NCBI GenBank assembly: GCA_902557655.1
Contig: CACEAZ010000008.1
Coordinates: 1-62,678, forward strand
Length of the DNA: 62,678 nt
Direction of reading: 5' to 3'
DNA from: an uncultured Bacteroidota bacterium
Lineage (GTDB): Bacteria; Bacteroidota; Bacteroidia; Flavobacteriales; Flavobacteriaceae
A program made the translations under genes and the position numbers. Below the pieces are notes generated by a model that saw nothing but the letters and a program-made list of their open reading frames with translations, searched no databases and had not been told where the DNA came from. Below, one piece after another: positions 29,425-38,302 of this stretch. Within the stretch, counting starts at the first letter, position 1. The number at the start of each line of letters is the position of its first letter.

Positions 29425-30771
29425 CTAAACTATGAAATTGAAAAGCTTATAAATATCATTTCCGTTAGCAAAAATAACCAACGTTAAGAGGATTATAAAT
29501 CCTATAACTTGCACTGTTTCCAAAAATTTATCAGATGGCTTTCTTCCTGAAGCCATTTCATAAACTAAAAACATAGCATGCCCTCCATCAAGTGCCGGAA
29601 TTGGTAATAAATTTAGTACTCCTAACATCACAGAAAGAATTGCTGTCCTATCCCAAAAAGACTGCCAATCCCATGTTCCTGGAAATATATTTCCAATGGC
29701 CAAAAATCCGCCTAAGCCTTTATATGCTCCTGTACTTGGATTAAAGATCGCAGCAAATTGTTCTAAATAAAATCCAAAAAATGATACAAAATTATTTGTT
29801 CCAATTCCGATACTTTCTACAAAAGAATAAGAATTATTTGTTACCTCAAAGACGTCAAGTTGTAACATGTCTTGTATAGAAGCACCCGGCATAAAACCTA
29901 ACTTTCCGTTGCTATCTACATTTAATGTCTTTTGAATTATAAATGAGTCTCTTAAAAGTTCAACTTCGACGGTTGTATTTTTATTTTTTTCAAGAAGAGG
30001 TATTAATTGATCAGTATATTTTATTTGCTGATTATTTATGGATACAATCATATCTCCCTGTCTTATATCATAGTCTTTGTTTAATGATTCCTCTGAAACA
30101 CTTTGGATTATAAATGGAGCTCTGAATTCGAATAGTGAAGGATTGTCACTAGAGGATAATCTTCCTAAGAAATCAGTTGGTAAGCTAATTTCTAATATTT
30201 CTCCATCTCTTTCAACTTCATAAATTGATGCACTAACAATGGATTTTCTTAGCTCTGAGTAAGTACTAATTTCTTTGTTATCATACGATAATATTTTATC
30301 TCCTGTCTTAAACCCTGATTCTACAAGAATAGGATTATCAATTACAAAACCGTCCTTTACAGAGCTTAATGAAATAGAGGAAGAGCCATAGACATAAGCT
30401 AGACCGATGTAAATTATAATCGCAAGAATGAAATTTACCGTTACACCACCTAACATTATAATTAATCTTTGCCAAGAAGGCTTAGATCTAAACTCCCAAG
30501 GTTCTGGTGGTTTAGCCATTTGTTCTTTATCCATACTTTCGTCGATCATTCCAGCAATTTTAACATAACCACCAAGAGGCAACCATCCGATACCCCATTC
30601 CGTTTCGCCGATTTTTTTCTTAAACAAAGAATACTTTACGTCAAAAAACAGATAGAATTTTTCAACTTTTATTTTAAAGTATTTTGCAGGCCAATAGTGC
30701 CCAAACTCATGTAAAACAATAATTAATGAAAGACTTAAGATAAATTGAAAAACTTTTATGAGGATTTCCAT
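29425..30771 (-). CDS. rseP: RseP-type site-2 protease
   Basis: 448-aa M50 intramembrane metalloprotease that cleaves anti-sigma factors and signal-peptide remnants. The zinc motif HEFGH is at residues 21-25, one or two PDZ domains occupy about 130-300, and the second metal motif is NLLPIPALDGGHAM near residue 390. Length matches E. coli RseP (450). It is followed directly by the steroid-reductase-like gene. Confidence 0.92.
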   Translation of the reverse strand: MEILIKVFQFILSLSLIIVLHEFGHYWPAKYFKIKVEKFYLFFDVKYSLFKKKIGETEWGIGWLPLGGYVKIAGMIDESMDKEQMAKPPEPWEFRSKPSWQRLIIMLGGVTVNFILAIIIYIGLAYVYGSSSISLSSVKDGFVIDNPILVESGFKTGDKILSYDNKEISTYSELRKSIVSASIYEVERDGEILEISLPTDFLGRLSSSDNPSLFEFRAPFIIQSVSEESLNKDYDIRQGDMIVSINNQQIKYTDQLIPLLEKNKNTTVEVELLRDSFIIQKTLNVDSNGKLGFMPGASIQDMLQLDVFEVTNNSYSFVESIGIGTNNFVSFFGFYLEQFAAIFNPSTGAYKGLGGFLAIGNIFPGTWDWQSFWDRTAILSVMLGVLNLLPIPALDGGHAMFLVYEMASGRKPSDKFLETVQVIGFIILLTLVIFANGNDIYKLFNFIV

Positions 30772-30834
30772 ATGAACAATTAATTAGCTGACAAAAGTAA
30801 ATTATTAGTGGTAAATTAAAAATACCTATGATGA

Positions 30835-32775
30835 TTATTTTATTATAATGCTCTTATAAATATTTCCCGAATCGTTATGCATTTTTACTATATACTTCCC
30901 AGCATTTAAATTTTTAATATTTAGGTTCTCTGAGAAATTTTCACTCATAACAATTTGTGCATTCATATTGTAAATGGCTACAGTATCAATTACAAGATTA
31001 TCTGGCTTTATAAAATTTATGGTTGAAGACGCGGGTGTTGGATAAATACTTACCTGATTTTGAAAAACACTTTCCTGTTGGCTCAAGGTAATTTGATTAT
31101 TTCTAGAAATTATATCACTAAATGGGTCAAAATTGACTTCGTTTACCTGAAAATCTACGGGTGCAGTAAACTCTTGACCGTTGTATTCTAAATTAAATTC
31201 CAGGACCAATTCCTCAGAGTTTGAGCCTTCAAGCTTAAATTTTAATTTTGATTCAAAAAAATCAACTGAGGGGTGGCTTTGATCTTGAAAAATTTGAAAA
31301 GTAACTAAATCTGACTCCGGCTGACTCCACTCAATTTGAAATGAAGGGTATCCCTCGCCATATAGCCAGTCTGCAAAAAACTCGGTTAAATCTCTATTGG
31401 TTGTGTTTTCAACAGAATCTATAAATTCGTCAGATTTTGCATACGCGTATGAAAAATTTTCATCTGCTAAATAATTTTGTAGACTTTGGAAAAAGGGCGC
31501 ATCACCTAATTCATTTCTTAACATATGTAATACCATTGCCCCTTTACTGTACGAAAGTCTTCCGCTAAAGACTCTAGAAACAGTCGTGTCATTTCCTGAA
31601 ATGTAGACTGACCCGTCTGGCTGATTGGTAATTGAGTTGATACGTGATTGCTTCCAATTGGTAAAGTCATTTTCACCGTCTAGATTTTCTTCAACTATTC
31701 CCGACAAATAGGTTGCAAATCCTTCATTAAGCCATATATCTCTCCAGCTCCCACATGTGATTTTATTTCCAAACCATTGATGAGCAAGTTCATGAGCAAT
31801 AAGAGATCTTGAAAAACTTCCCATAAAAGAAACAGTTGTATGCTCCATACCTCCACCCCAGCCAAATTGAGCATGACCATACTTTTCATCAGAAAATGGA
31901 TATTCTTCAAAAAGCTCGGTAAATAAATTCATTATTTCTACAGTAACAGGTGTATTAGCAGTAGCATAATCAATAGACTCTGGGTAAACATAATTTACTA
32001 TTTCAAATGGATTACCATTGTTTTCAACGGTATGGTTGTATACATCATAATTTGTGATGGCAACTGCAATTAGATATGCAGGTATTGGGTACTTATGTTT
32101 GAAGTGTGTTGTTTTTAAATCTTCAGAATATGATTGGCCTATTTCCAATCCATTAGAAACAGCAACGTACTCCTCATTATTAGGGTTAAATTTTGGGGTA
32201 GTTATAAAAACATCTATGGAATCAATTTTATCATTTAAATCTTGTTTACATGGCCACCACGCCTTGGCGCCATATGGTTCAGATAAGGTCCACATAATTG
32301 GAGAGTCGTCATGAGTGCTAACCTCGTAAGAACCAAAGCCAGAACTAACCGGATTTCCAGAATAAGCTACTTTTAATGAGTCCTTTACGCCCGAGAGTAA
32401 AGGTTCTTCTAAAAAAACTATTAATTCGCCATCCGAGTTATTTTGTTGGAATTCTAAAAAATTTCCAGTGGTTAAGCTAATAACCTCACTGGCTACAATA
32501 TTTTCATCCATATCAAAGACAACTTCTGATATATCAGTCTTAGCAACAAAATGAGATGTAATCTGACCAGAAATTTCACTGCTAGAAGGATCAATTTGAA
32601 ACTCTAGCTTGTGGTATTTTAAATCATAGTCTGAGGTGTTTAAATTAGATTTATAGTTTATCTTTTTGCCAGCAATAATTGATTCAAATTCAGCAATTGA
32701 CTCAATGTCATTTTTTTGACAAAACGAAACAATTGGGTAAAGAAAAAAGAAAATTAAAATAAAGTGAGATCTCAA
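30835..32775 (-). CDS. M1 family aminopeptidase exported by the type IX system
   Basis: 646-aa protein with a signal peptide (ending SFCQ). The M1 motifs are complete: GGGMEH at 307-312, HELAH at 328-332 and the third zinc ligand Glu351 in LNEGFATYL. After the catalytic part and a beta domain, residues 575-646 form a T9SS type A sorting domain (SIYPTPASSTINFI...NMNAQIVMSEN...LNAGKYIVKMHN). It should be surface-bound or secreted and degrade peptides. Confidence 0.92.
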   Translation of the reverse strand: MRSHFILIFFFLYPIVSFCQKNDIESIAEFESIIAGKKINYKSNLNTSDYDLKYHKLEFQIDPSSSEISGQITSHFVAKTDISEVVFDMDENIVASEVISLTTGNFLEFQQNNSDGELIVFLEEPLLSGVKDSLKVAYSGNPVSSGFGSYEVSTHDDSPIMWTLSEPYGAKAWWPCKQDLNDKIDSIDVFITTPKFNPNNEEYVAVSNGLEIGQSYSEDLKTTHFKHKYPIPAYLIAVAITNYDVYNHTVENNGNPFEIVNYVYPESIDYATANTPVTVEIMNLFTELFEEYPFSDEKYGHAQFGWGGGMEHTTVSFMGSFSRSLIAHELAHQWFGNKITCGSWRDIWLNEGFATYLSGIVEENLDGENDFTNWKQSRINSITNQPDGSVYISGNDTTVSRVFSGRLSYSKGAMVLHMLRNELGDAPFFQSLQNYLADENFSYAYAKSDEFIDSVENTTNRDLTEFFADWLYGEGYPSFQIEWSQPESDLVTFQIFQDQSHPSVDFFESKLKFKLEGSNSEELVLEFNLEYNGQEFTAPVDFQVNEVNFDPFSDIISRNNQITLSQQESVFQNQVSIYPTPASSTINFIKPDNLVIDTVAIYNMNAQIVMSENFSENLNIKNLNAGKYIVKMHNDSGNIYKSIIIK

Positions 32776-32823
32776 GATGAAAAATTAAAAATTAAATGTA
32801 CTAATTAAAAAATAAATGTGTTG

Positions 32824-32831
32824 TATTTTTG
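32824..32831 (+). promoter_or_regulatory. Candidate -7 box for the SCO1 gene
   Basis: TATTTTTG, an exact TAnnTTTG match, 22 bases before the ATG at 32854. It lies inside the longer frame that opens at 32818, which supports the later start. Confidence 0.4.
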
Positions 32832-32853
32832 CATATTACGATATCAATATATA

Positions 32854-33519
32854 ATGAAATTATTCAGAAAAAGAGATTTTATTACAGTTGGGTTTATAAT
32901 AGTTTTTGGAGCCGTTTCCGTTACTCTATTCTATTTTATACTAACGCCCGAAAAAACACTCCCCATATACCAGCCATACGAGGTGAATGAAAAATTGGTG
33001 GACTCTTCAATTTCATACATATCAAAATATCATAAAATATCAGATTTTGAATTAACAAATCAAAATGGAGAAACCATAACTCAAGAATATTATAAAAATA
33101 AAATATATGTGGCAGATTTCTTTTTTACTACTTGTCAATCCATCTGCCCTATAATGACAAAAAATATGCTTGAAGTACAGAAAGAGCTTAAAAATGATAA
33201 AGATATTTTATTGCTTTCTCACACGGTTATGCCTGAGATTGACTCGGTTCAACAGTTAAAAAAGTATGCATTAGAAAACAGAATTGATGACAACAAATGG
33301 AATCTTGTTACGGGTGATAAAAAACAAATTTATGACTTGGCAAGAAAATCTTATTTAGCAGTAGAAGATTCAGAATTTGGTAATTTTGACATGATTCATA
33401 CTGAAAATTTTATGCTAATTGATAAACAAAGGCAGATCCGGGGATTTTATGATGGAACCGATAAAAAGGAAATTGAAAGACTACTATTAGACATTGAAAT
33501 TTTAAAAAATTTAAATTAA
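32854..33519 (+). CDS. SCO1/SenC copper chaperone
   Basis: 221-aa thioredoxin-fold protein anchored by one N-terminal span (residues 9-29). It helps load copper into cytochrome oxidase. The copper ligands are present: Cys-x3-Cys in TTCQSICPIM and the distal His in IHTENFMLID. The ATG at 32854 is chosen over a frame opening at 32818, because a -7 promoter box lies between them. It is followed 18 bases later by a P19-like metal-binding protein. Confidence 0.85.
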   Translation: MKLFRKRDFITVGFIIVFGAVSVTLFYFILTPEKTLPIYQPYEVNEKLVDSSISYISKYHKISDFELTNQNGETITQEYYKNKIYVADFFFTTCQSICPIMTKNMLEVQKELKNDKDILLLSHTVMPEIDSVQQLKKYALENRIDDNKWNLVTGDKKQIYDLARKSYLAVEDSEFGNFDMIHTENFMLIDKQRQIRGFYDGTDKKEIERLLLDIEILKNLN

Positions 33520-33537
33520 CAATAATTATTTTTACCC

Positions 33538-34080
33538 ATGAAAAAACTATTATTTTACTTCATTGTCTTCTTTGGACTTAATATAAGCTCTTCACAGGAA
33601 TTAATTATTGGAGAAGAAACAGTAGACCCTGGAATAGTATTCATTTTTGAAGGAGCAGTTAAAGATCACGTAATGCCAGAGGGAATGCATTTAAAAGAAG
33701 ATCAGACCAATATTCATATAGAAGCAAGAGTGAATTGGGACACTACCAATATTCCCGAAGGAACACCGCCTGGTGGATTTGTAGCCTACCTTCACATAAC
33801 TGCAAAAGTCACTAATCATAATTCAGGAATGAGTACTTTTATTGATTTATTGCCTCATATAAATCTTGTAGATAATTATCATTATGCAAGAAACATATCC
33901 TTGCCGGGTAATGCAGACGATTTGTATTTGGTTGAATTTAATATTTTACCTCCTACTCACATTGACTTGTCTCTACATAAAGACTGGTTAGACAATTACG
34001 GAAATGAGTTGATGAAGAATCAATATTTTAAATATAGTAATGTTGACTTCGAAGAAATTGCAAATAGTTCAAGAAGATAA
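33538..34080 (+). CDS. P19/Tp34-like periplasmic iron-binding protein
   Basis: 180-aa exported protein (signal peptide to residue 20). It follows the P19/Tp34 pattern: MHLKEDQTNIHIEARVNW, GGFVAYLHITAKVTN and LLPHINLVDNYHYARNISLPG, with the Met/His residues that bind Cu or Fe in P19. Such proteins work with FTR1-like permeases in iron uptake. The SCO1 neighbour upstream points to copper, the family points to iron; which metal is used is not known. Confidence 0.65.
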   Translation: MKKLLFYFIVFFGLNISSSQELIIGEETVDPGIVFIFEGAVKDHVMPEGMHLKEDQTNIHIEARVNWDTTNIPEGTPPGGFVAYLHITAKVTNHNSGMSTFIDLLPHINLVDNYHYARNISLPGNADDLYLVEFNILPPTHIDLSLHKDWLDNYGNELMKNQYFKYSNVDFEEIANSSRR

Positions 34081-34082
34081 AA

Positions 34083-34940
34083 TTATCCTAGTGCAACGTC
34101 TAGGCACATCATTACAATAAATCCTGCAATGAGCCCCATTGTAGCAATATCAGCATTTCCACCACTTTGACTTTCAGGTATTACCTCTTCAACAACAATA
34201 AAAATCATTGCTCCAGCAGCAAAAGCTAGTGCATAAGGAAGTACAGGATAAACAGAAATTACAATTGCAGCTCCAATAACCGCAAATATCGGCTCCACGA
34301 TTGCTGAGAGTTGACCCCATTGCCATGCTTTAAATCTACTAAAACCAGCTCTTCTCATTGGCATGGAAACTGCAAAGCCTTCAGGGGCATTTTGTAATCC
34401 CATTCCTATTGCTAGAGCAATAGCCCCTCCAAGGGTAAATCCAATGTCCATTCCTGATGCTATTGCACCAAAAGCTACTCCAACAGCTAAACCTTCAGGG
34501 ATGTTATGAATCGCAATAGCTAATACCAGTAACTCTGTTTTTTTTAAATCAGATTTTGGACCCTCGGCTTCTTCTATTTTTTTGAATAAATGTAGGTGGG
34601 GTATTTTTTTATCTAAAAAATACAGAAAAAAAGCACCAAGAAAAAATCCAATAGCTGGTGGTAAAAAAGACGGAAGAGATGTTAGTCCAAGTTCGTGTTG
34701 CTTTTCAACTGCAGCAATAGCTGGTGATAGTAATGACCAAAAACTAGCTGCAATCATTACACCGCCGGTAAAACCCAAAGCTGCATCTAAAACTTTTCTA
34801 TTGGCAGATTTAAAGAAAAATACAAGTGAAGCCCCAAGAGCAGTTAAAATCCATGTGAATAATCCAGCAACAAAAGCCTGTAAAATCGGATTCTCTAGAT
34901 TAATAAAAAAATTCTCTAATTGGGTTGATATAGTTTCCAT
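34083..34940 (-). CDS. ZIP family metal transporter
   Basis: 285-aa integral membrane protein with eight spans. The metal-binding motifs of ZIP proteins are present: IAIHNIPEGLAVGVAFG in span 4 and GMGLQNAPEGFAVSMPMR in span 5. The loop after span 3 carries a short His motif (KKIPHLHLF). ZIP proteins import Zn or Fe. It is convergent with the P19-like gene (2-base gap) and divergent from the bacilliredoxin gene. Confidence 0.88.
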   Translation of the reverse strand: METISTQLENFFINLENPILQAFVAGLFTWILTALGASLVFFFKSANRKVLDAALGFTGGVMIAASFWSLLSPAIAAVEKQHELGLTSLPSFLPPAIGFFLGAFFLYFLDKKIPHLHLFKKIEEAEGPKSDLKKTELLVLAIAIHNIPEGLAVGVAFGAIASGMDIGFTLGGAIALAIGMGLQNAPEGFAVSMPMRRAGFSRFKAWQWGQLSAIVEPIFAVIGAAIVISVYPVLPYALAFAAGAMIFIVVEEVIPESQSGGNADIATMGLIAGFIVMMCLDVALG

Positions 34941-34970
34941 GATTAAGTTTTGACGAAAATAGTAAATGAA

Positions 34971-35002
34971 TTGTTAATATAAGTTAAATCATTTTATATT
35001 TG
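34971..35002 (+). promoter_or_regulatory. Promoter for the bacilliredoxin gene
   Basis: TTG at 34971-34973 and TATATTTG at 34995-35002, separated by 21 bases: an exact -7 box and a partial -33 box at permitted spacing. The ATG follows after 24 bases. Confidence 0.5.
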
Positions 35003-35026
35003 TAGTAATTTAAATTGATTCTAATT

Positions 35027-35437
35027 ATGTATCCAGAAGAACTAGTATTTCCAATGAGAAAACAATTAACCGACCAAGGCTTTAGCGAATTAAAGACGGT
35101 TGATGATGTAGAAAATATGATAAAAAATAGTGGTACAACATTAGTTGTTGTCAACTCTGTTTGTGGGTGTGCAGCAGCAAATGCAAGGCCCGGCGCTTTA
35201 ACAAGTTTATTAAACGAGAAAAAGCCTAGCCATTTAACCACAGTGTTTGCGGGTGTTGACAGAGAAGCTGTTGAAAAAGTCAGAGATTTTTTAGCTCCCT
35301 TTCCTCCTAGCTCACCAGCTATAGCATTATTTAAAGATGGTGAATTGGTTCACATGTTAGAAAGACATCATATTGAAGGCAGGTCTGCTGAAATGATTTC
35401 TGAAAATTTAAAAGGGGCTTTTAACGAATACTGTTAG
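35027..35437 (+). CDS. BrxA/BrxB bacilliredoxin-like protein
   Basis: 136-aa protein of the YphP/YqiW family. The redox motif Cys-Gly-Cys is in VVNSVCGCAAANARPG. Members reverse bacillithiol mixed disulfides in Firmicutes and are also common in Bacteroidota that make bacillithiol. The ATG at 35027 (MYPEELVFPM) is chosen because family members begin MYPEEL; four upstream codons from an ATT are excluded. It overlaps the stop of the convergent plug/TPR gene by four bases. Confidence 0.85.
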   Translation: MYPEELVFPMRKQLTDQGFSELKTVDDVENMIKNSGTTLVVVNSVCGCAAANARPGALTSLLNEKKPSHLTTVFAGVDREAVEKVRDFLAPFPPSSPAIALFKDGELVHMLERHHIEGRSAEMISENLKGAFNEYC

Positions 35438-37491
35438 TTATAATACTTTAACACATCTAGTGTTACTTTTTGTTTTAATTTACTTAAATCAAGCAGTTCG
35501 ACCTTTCTGATTTCATTGGGCCTCCCATAGTTTTTATAAACGGTGTATTTAATATAGGTTGGATTAGTATTATCCTCGATAGAGTAATTTTCTATATTAA
35601 TTATCCAATTCCCTTTATCGGATTTCTCAATAATAAATTCTTCTGTATTATATCCGTAATTTAATTCATCTTCGAGAATTTCTTTATCATCAATAATCGT
35701 GTGGGACCAATTAAAATATTTGTTCTTTGGGTCCACAAACTGAATATTAAACTCAACCGCAGGATCATTCCAATCAAAAACTATTCTATAATCATACCCA
35801 AAATTCTTCCAATCATTTTCAGGAATGAATGTCTTTAGAGTTTTAAGAGGAAAATCTGTTAATATAAGTTTGTCTGCATTTGTCCAATACAAATGAGATG
35901 CTTCATTAACTATAGTCTCTTGAAGACCCAACACATTAACATTTGGAATCTTATTTTTAAGCATTTTATTATACATACTTGCAGCCAATTCGTACTCCTT
36001 ATTTTCAATGTAAACAAGCGCTAAATCTCTATAAGTTTGCTCGTCTTCAGGTCTAATATTTAACAACCTCTTATATATAATTTTTGCTTTTTCATAATCT
36101 CCGCTTTCTTCTAATTTATATGCAATTGTTTTTAAAGCTTTTGGATTATCTTTTGCTTTTTCAGAAACCGTTTTTAAAATTTCAACAGCAAAATTATAAT
36201 CCAGCTTTTTAAAATAATTATAGGATTCAATATAAAAGGGTATTGAAAGCTCATATATATTTTTTTGAAGTTTAAAAAATGTTTTTTTTGCCTCAGTAAT
36301 AGAATTAGCATTTTTGTAATCCTTAATATAGTAAGGGTTCAATGAGTCTAGATCAACAGAGTATATTTGCTCAGTATAATCATTTCCTTTAACCTCTAAT
36401 GTATTTAGAAGTCTTTTTGTTTTACGTGCGAGAGACTTAAGCTTAACTAAAAAAACCCCGCCTCTTCCTTGACTACCATACCTGTTAGTAGCACTCATAG
36501 AACGTAGCAGAGTAATACTCTCAATTTGCTGAGGGTCAAGAAAATCAGGAACATCAGGGTAAATAAATCCTTCAACATCAAATATTGCTGCTGCTGAATT
36601 ATTAATTGAAAGAGATCCACCCCTCACATAGACTTTTTGCTTATTACCAGTTGCTGCTCCATCCTGGTCATATGCAACCTGTACATTAGCAAATTTTCCG
36701 CGTATTGCATCTACAATTGTTAATGCTGCAGGTGAAATATCATCAGAAGTTATTGTTGAAGTTGAAAACCCAAGAGATTTCTTTTTTTTCTTACCATATC
36801 CGGTATCTACCTCATCGTTTAAATCTGATGAGCCAGTTATTGTAACCTGATCTAAAATTTGAGTATTAGTTTTTAACAAAACATATTTATCACTCAGATC
36901 TTCAATGAATAATTGTTTCTCAATCATTCCTAAATAATTAATCATAAGAACATCATCAACATCTGCTTTAATTTTAAAAAATCCTTCAAAGTCAGATTTT
37001 GCCTCTATTAATGAGTTTTTAACCTTAATCGAAGCACCTTGAATGGGGCCTTTGACATTGAATATTTTTCCAAAAATAAAATTCGCGTTATCAGTATCCT
37101 GCTCAAACCATAGATTATTTGATTTGGTTTTATTCAGATAAAATCTATTCGTATTATTTAGAAATTTATATAATCTAGCTACTGAGGTTGAAAGAGTGTC
37201 ATAACCGTTTGCGGCTAATTGAAAAACCTCGTTGTCATCCACATTACGCTCAAAATAATTCAGTGAAAATTTTCCGTCACTATCAGTTAAAGTTCCAATG
37301 TTTTTATTTTTAATTTTAACCTCTACAAAAGGAATTGCCTTTTGGGTATTATAATCCAAAACAAAAGCATTTAGGTTTACTTCAACCCACTGATCTTCTT
37401 GCGAGTGCAATAGAAATGAAGAAAAAAGTAAAAGAAATGTGATTATCCTAGTCAAATTATACAATTTTAAAGCGAAGATCTTCCAATTCAA
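35434..37491 (-). CDS. TonB-plug/TPR hybrid protein with carboxypeptidase-regulatory domains
   Basis: 685-aa exported protein without a beta-barrel. Signal peptide to about residue 30; two carboxypeptidase-regulatory-like domains (about 38-110 and 138-210); a TonB-receptor plug-like domain (about 235-355, ITSDDISPAALTIVDAIRGK...YVRGG...IESITLLRSMSATNRYGSQGRGGVFLVK); TPR repeats (about 395-515); and a C-terminal DUF2135-like beta domain. A plug domain normally closes a 22-strand barrel, which is absent. It is 29 bases downstream of the crotonase. Confidence 0.7.
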   Translation of the reverse strand: MNWKIFALKLYNLTRIITFLLLFSSFLLHSQEDQWVEVNLNAFVLDYNTQKAIPFVEVKIKNKNIGTLTDSDGKFSLNYFERNVDDNEVFQLAANGYDTLSTSVARLYKFLNNTNRFYLNKTKSNNLWFEQDTDNANFIFGKIFNVKGPIQGASIKVKNSLIEAKSDFEGFFKIKADVDDVLMINYLGMIEKQLFIEDLSDKYVLLKTNTQILDQVTITGSSDLNDEVDTGYGKKKKKSLGFSTSTITSDDISPAALTIVDAIRGKFANVQVAYDQDGAATGNKQKVYVRGGSLSINNSAAAIFDVEGFIYPDVPDFLDPQQIESITLLRSMSATNRYGSQGRGGVFLVKLKSLARKTKRLLNTLEVKGNDYTEQIYSVDLDSLNPYYIKDYKNANSITEAKKTFFKLQKNIYELSIPFYIESYNYFKKLDYNFAVEILKTVSEKAKDNPKALKTIAYKLEESGDYEKAKIIYKRLLNIRPEDEQTYRDLALVYIENKEYELAASMYNKMLKNKIPNVNVLGLQETIVNEASHLYWTNADKLILTDFPLKTLKTFIPENDWKNFGYDYRIVFDWNDPAVEFNIQFVDPKNKYFNWSHTIIDDKEILEDELNYGYNTEEFIIEKSDKGNWIINIENYSIEDNTNPTYIKYTVYKNYGRPNEIRKVELLDLSKLKQKVTLDVLKYYN

Positions 37492-37520
37492 CTGATTTGC
37501 TGTTAAAAAAAATATAATTT

Positions 37521-38297
37521 TTAGTTAAAGTCTGGTTTGGTTTTATTTAAGAATGCTGTAGTTCCTTTGACAAAATCGTTGGTTTGAAAACATTTACCAA
37601 ACTCGTTCATTTCAACTTTAAAACCATCAACTCCAGACTTATCATAAGCATTTATACTTTTAATTGAATGCTTTATTGCATTTGAAGAGTTTAATAATAT
37701 TTTCTTAGCAAGATCATCTGTGAAGGACATTAATTGGTCTGCTGTTGTTTTGTAATTTATTAATCCATAATCTAAAGCTTGGTCAGCGTTGATCATTTTT
37801 CCCGTCATAATCATATCCAAAGCTCTTCCTTTTCCGATAAGTTGAGGCAGTCTCTGAGTACCACCATATCCAGGGATAACTCCGAGTGAAACTTCAGGTA
37901 AACCCATTTTAGAATTCTCACTAGCTACTCTTAGATGACATGCCAAAGCTAATTCTAATCCGCCTCCTAATGCATAGCCGTTAATTGCGGCAATAATCGG
38001 TTTTGGACAATTTTCAATGGTTTCAGTTAGGATTTTATGACCTGATTCCGAAAGCTGAAACCCTTCTTCCATTGTAAATTTTACAAACTCTTTGATGTCC
38101 GCTCCTGCTACAAATGCTTTGTCTCCAACTCCGGTAATAACAATTAATCTAACTTCAGGGTTTGATACCGATGACTTAACAGCGTGGTCTATTTCAGAAA
38201 ATGTTTCAATATTTAAAGCGTTTAATTTTTTTGGTCTATTAATTGAAATAGTATTAACTCTGTCTTTGATAGTGTAGATTAAATTATTGTAGGACAT
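37521..38297 (-). CDS. Enoyl-CoA hydratase/isomerase (crotonase)
   Basis: 258-aa crotonase. The oxyanion-hole and catalytic regions are intact: VAGADIKEF (around residue 64), NGYALGGGLELALACHLRVAS (around 104) and MGLPEVSLGVIPGYGGTQRLPQLIG with both catalytic Glu. Length is normal. It probably acts on short-chain enoyl-CoA (crotonyl-CoA-like); exact substrate cannot be told. It starts 5 bases after the histidine kinase stop, so the two are co-transcribed. Confidence 0.88.
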   Translation of the reverse strand: MSYNNLIYTIKDRVNTISINRPKKLNALNIETFSEIDHAVKSSVSNPEVRLIVITGVGDKAFVAGADIKEFVKFTMEEGFQLSESGHKILTETIENCPKPIIAAINGYALGGGLELALACHLRVASENSKMGLPEVSLGVIPGYGGTQRLPQLIGKGRALDMIMTGKMINADQALDYGLINYKTTADQLMSFTDDLAKKILLNSSNAIKHSIKSINAYDKSGVDGFKVEMNEFGKCFQTNDFVKGTTAFLNKTKPDFN

Positions 38298-38302
38298 ATT
38301 TA

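Noticed and set aside
34582-34953. 123-aa plus-strand frame opposite the ZIP gene
   Set aside because: It is antisense to a well-supported eight-span transporter and has no family features.
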